The translations under genes and the position numbers were made by a program. DNA of 8,068 nt from JBEATZ01 sp041178545 (GTDB taxonomy: Bacteria; Planctomycetota; UBA1135; UBA2386), in the NCBI GenBank assembly GCA_041178545.1, contig JBEGVB010000057.1, forward strand, positions 1 to 8,068. The letters run 5' to 3'. How positions within the stretch are numbered: position 1 is the first letter of the stretch; the number at the start of each line of letters is the position of its first letter. The notes under the pieces are model-generated. The model was not told the DNA's origin. It saw only the letters and a list, made by a program, of their open reading frames with translations, and searched no databases. This document shows positions 6,846-8,068 of the stretch, piece by piece.

Positions 6846-6870
6846 CAGATCCTTGCCCGCGGGGATCCTG
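6846..6870. terminator. Possible weak terminator hairpin after the MipA-like gene
   Basis: CAGATCC (6846-6852) and GGATCCTG (6863-6870) can pair with one bulged C around a GC-rich loop. The loop contains part of the palindrome CCCGCGGG (6856-6863). It starts 16 nt beyond the MipA-like stop on the minus strand. There is no T-run, so termination would be partial at best. The rest of the 117-bp gap (6769-6885) holds nothing recognisable. Confidence 0.2.
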
Positions 6871-6885
6871 ATGCAGGGGCCGCGA

Positions 6886-7821
6886 TCAGAAGACCCACAG
6901 CAGCGCGACGCTGACTTCCGCCTCGTAGTCGTCGCGGGCGATGTCACTGCGCTGCACCTCGTCGCCGTAGAACTCGACGTTGGCCTGGGCGATGCAGTGC
7001 AGCTGCGACCAGAGGTTGAAGCGATGCACCAGGGTCAGGCCGGTCGCACGGTAGCCGCCGGACAGCCGCACCTCATCGAGTCCCGAGGACTGTGCCTCGG
7101 AGGCGGTGATGCCGAAGTCCTTGTTCAGGAAGGCGGCGTCACCGAACGACACGTAGCCGAACACCTCGGTGCCGGTGCCGTCGCGGGCCTCGCCAAACCG
7201 ATGGCCCGCGGCCAGCACGCCCAGCAGGCCGAAGTCGCGTTCGCCGACCAACGCCTTGCCGCCCACCCAGTTGCGCCACTCGGCGTCGATGCCCTGGCGG
7301 AACTCGACCGAGCCGACGATGTGCTCGTCCTTGGTGTCGAGGCCGTCTAGGCGGCCGTCCTCCGAGTCGTCGGCATCGCGTCCGCCTTCGTAGCGGGCGC
7401 TCAACTGCAGCAGCGAACGATCGTGGACGAGCGAGCGCCAGCCGGCCTCGATGCCCTCCCAGAAGAGCATGTGGTCGCCACTCCGCCACTGCAGTGCGCC
7501 TGCCGGCTCGATGCCGAACTCGTACTCGTCCGCCCCGTCGTAGGCGCCCTCGTATTCGGCCCCGATGCCGAGGGCCACGCCGAAGCCGTCGCCCTTGGTG
7601 AAGTCGAGCACCGAGGGCAGCGGGACCAACGCCTCCGGTGCTGCAGCAGGCTGCTGCACCGGCCTCGTGTCCTTGCCGTCCCCGACCTTTGCCGTGGGGG
7701 CCGGGTCCTGGGGCGATGGCGCCAGCGTCGGGGCAGCCGCCGCAGCCCCGCTGCGTGGTCCGGCGCAGGCAGCCGACAGACAGAGGACGAGAAGGACGCC
7801 GTGTTGGGCAACGTGGATCAT
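6886..7821 (-). CDS. MipA/OmpV family outer-membrane protein
   Basis: 311 aa. A hydrophobic signal sequence at 1-20 ends in SAACAG. Cleavage after A20 (A-C-A) is plausible; C19 is only a poor lipobox, since position -3 is Ser. An Ala/Pro/Gln-rich linker (about 21-66) precedes the barrel. Family features seen: GAEYEGAYDGADEYEFGIEP (88-107), the SARYEGGRD...GLDTKDEHIVG region (141-170), DFGITASEAQSSGL (235-248), and a final strand ending LLWVF with C-terminal Phe, the usual mark of barrel insertion by the BAM machinery. Known for the family: beta-barrel envelope proteins, variously linked to murein-synthesis scaffolding (MipA) and to antimicrobial sensing. Start: ATG 7821 is preferred over the upstream in-frame ATG 7887, because AAGGA (7829-7833) lies 7 nt before it and the signal peptide begins there. 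Divergent from a response-regulator gene. Confidence 0.88.
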   Translation of the reverse strand: MIHVAQHGVLLVLCLSAACAGPRSGAAAAAPTLAPSPQDPAPTAKVGDGKDTRPVQQPAAAPEALVPLPSVLDFTKGDGFGVALGIGAEYEGAYDGADEYEFGIEPAGALQWRSGDHMLFWEGIEAGWRSLVHDRSLLQLSARYEGGRDADDSEDGRLDGLDTKDEHIVGSVEFRQGIDAEWRNWVGGKALVGERDFGLLGVLAAGHRFGEARDGTGTEVFGYVSFGDAAFLNKDFGITASEAQSSGLDEVRLSGGYRATGLTLVHRFNLWSQLHCIAQANVEFYGDEVQRSDIARDDYEAEVSVALLWVF

Positions 7822-7828
7822 GTGGGGT

Positions 7829-7833
7829 TCCTT
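7829..7833 (-). promoter_or_regulatory. Ribosome binding site of the MipA-like gene
   Basis: On the minus strand AAGGA stands 7 nt before the ATG at 7821. It decides between this start and the longer reading from 7887, whose 22 extra residues (Gly/Ala-rich, no signal character) would spoil the signal peptide. Confidence 0.65.
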
Positions 7834-7841
7834 GCCGACCG

Positions 7842-7847
7842 AACCTA
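7842..7847 (-). promoter_or_regulatory. Possible -10 element (TAGGTT) of the MipA-like gene
   Basis: TAGGTT on the minus strand fits TAnnnT. It would place a transcript start near 7835, giving a short leader of about 14 nt that just includes the AAGGA site. No -35 box is evident. The hexamer resembles TAGGCT before the divergent regulator gene. Confidence 0.25.
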
Positions 7848-7949
7848 CTCCGCACCCCGCAGGAGCCGCCGTCCAGTTGCCGTCCATTCCGCGTCACGAC
7901 GGGCGAGCACACGGCACCGGACAACGGCACCTGCGCTGCCGCATGCCCC

Positions 7950-7965
7950 GTCAAATCGGCGTCAA
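7950..7965 (+). promoter_or_regulatory. Candidate response-regulator binding site (GTCAA direct repeat)
   Basis: GTCAA at 7950-7954 is repeated at 7961-7965, an 11-bp period. OmpR/PhoB-type regulators typically bind direct half-sites repeated at about one helical turn. The site lies between the divergent mipA-like and regulator genes. It would sit roughly 40-55 bp before the start of transcription implied by TAGGCT at 7993, a usual place for an activator. Seen: the repeat. Inferred: its role. Confidence 0.35.
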
Positions 7966-7992
7966 CCACCCGAGCCGTACCGTCACCGACGC

Positions 7993-7998
7993 TAGGCT
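7993..7998 (+). promoter_or_regulatory. Possible -10 element (TAGGCT) of the response-regulator gene
   Basis: TAGGCT lies 10 nt before the ATG at 8009, and no Shine-Dalgarno sequence separates them. As with TACCGT before 353, this would give a leaderless or nearly leaderless transcript. No -35 match is seen 17 bp upstream, consistent with an activator-dependent or extended -10 promoter. Weak evidence. Confidence 0.3.
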
Positions 7999-8008
7999 CT
8001 CGCCCGAC

Positions 8009-8068
8009 ATGCGCATCCTGCTCATCGAGGACGACCAGGCGCTCGCCAGCAACCTGCTGGAGTACTTC
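8009..8068 (+). CDS. Response regulator, N-terminal 20 residues (probably OmpR type)
   Basis: The frame reads MRILLIEDDQALASNLLEYF and runs off the window. It is the typical first strand and helix of a receiver domain: hydrophobic RILLIE, then the acidic pocket E7-D8-D9 that binds Mg2+. The phosphorylated Asp, expected near residue 51, and the output domain lie outside. The RILLIEDD start is most common in OmpR/PhoB-type DNA-binding regulators, but the class cannot be proven here. A histidine kinase gene would be expected downstream. It is divergent from the MipA-like gene, sharing 187 bp of intergenic DNA, so it may control that gene. No Shine-Dalgarno site precedes the ATG. Confidence 0.85.
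   Translation, partial: MRILLIEDDQALASNLLEYF

Noticed and set aside
5266..7350. Long + strand open frame of 694 codons opposite the two minus-strand genes
   Set aside because: Its translation is Arg/His/Pro/Ala-rich without domain patterns, and it spans two well-supported minus-strand genes. This is a usual effect of high GC in an antisense frame.
7822..7887. Upstream in-frame ATG (7887) of the MipA-like gene
   Set aside because: It would add 22 residues before the signal peptide. AAGGA sits 7 nt before the ATG at 7821 instead.
1..8068. CRISPR array, tRNA or rRNA gene, intact insertion sequence
   Set aside because: No regularly spaced repeats, no tRNA or rRNA pattern and no transposase motifs were seen by eye on either strand.

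Overview
This window is a high-GC stretch, with G or C at most third codon positions, from a Gram-negative-type bacterium. Three features point to a diderm: an outer-membrane MipA/OmpV barrel ending in Phe, an L,D-transpeptidase, and a lipoprotein signal. A membrane-anchored protein with carboxypeptidase-regulatory-like domains and sparse Shine-Dalgarno sequences would suit a GC-rich planctomycete, but the lineage is an inference, not something the sequence proves.

Left part, all on the + strand. The window opens with the C-terminal end of a YkuD-type L,D-transpeptidase (1-312). A two-gene ABC importer of the polar amino acid (PAAT) type follows. The first gene (353-2581) encodes one long polypeptide: a lipoprotein signal, four substrate-binding half-domains in the order C-half, N-half, C-half, N-half, and a HisM/GlnP-type permease. 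The second gene (2578-3669) overlaps it by ATGA. It encodes a complete ATPase followed by about 120 extra residues that resemble a degenerate RsbW-like (GHKL) domain. Together they could form an importer with no separate binding protein, and the tail could be a regulatory input. A SAM-dependent methyltransferase (3839-4636) comes next after 169 bp.

Middle, 4637-5181. This stretch is gene-poor. It holds small inverted repeats, an apparent minus-strand remnant of an AAA-type ATPase gene (4747-5037), and an unusually AT-rich patch with a tandem TTTACAA motif just upstream of the remnant.

Right part. Two minus-strand genes follow one another: a MipA/OmpV-family outer-membrane protein (7821 to 6886), then a single-pass membrane protein with two carboxypeptidase-regulatory-like domains (6768 to 5182). 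Divergent from mipA, across 187 bp, is the start of an OmpR-type response regulator (8009 to the window edge). A direct repeat with an 11-bp period lies between them, in a position suited to binding by such a regulator. The MipA/regulator pair suggests an envelope-sensing module.

The most unusual item is the importer: tandem permuted binding halves fused to the permease, plus an ATPase carrying a degenerate anti-sigma-like tail.
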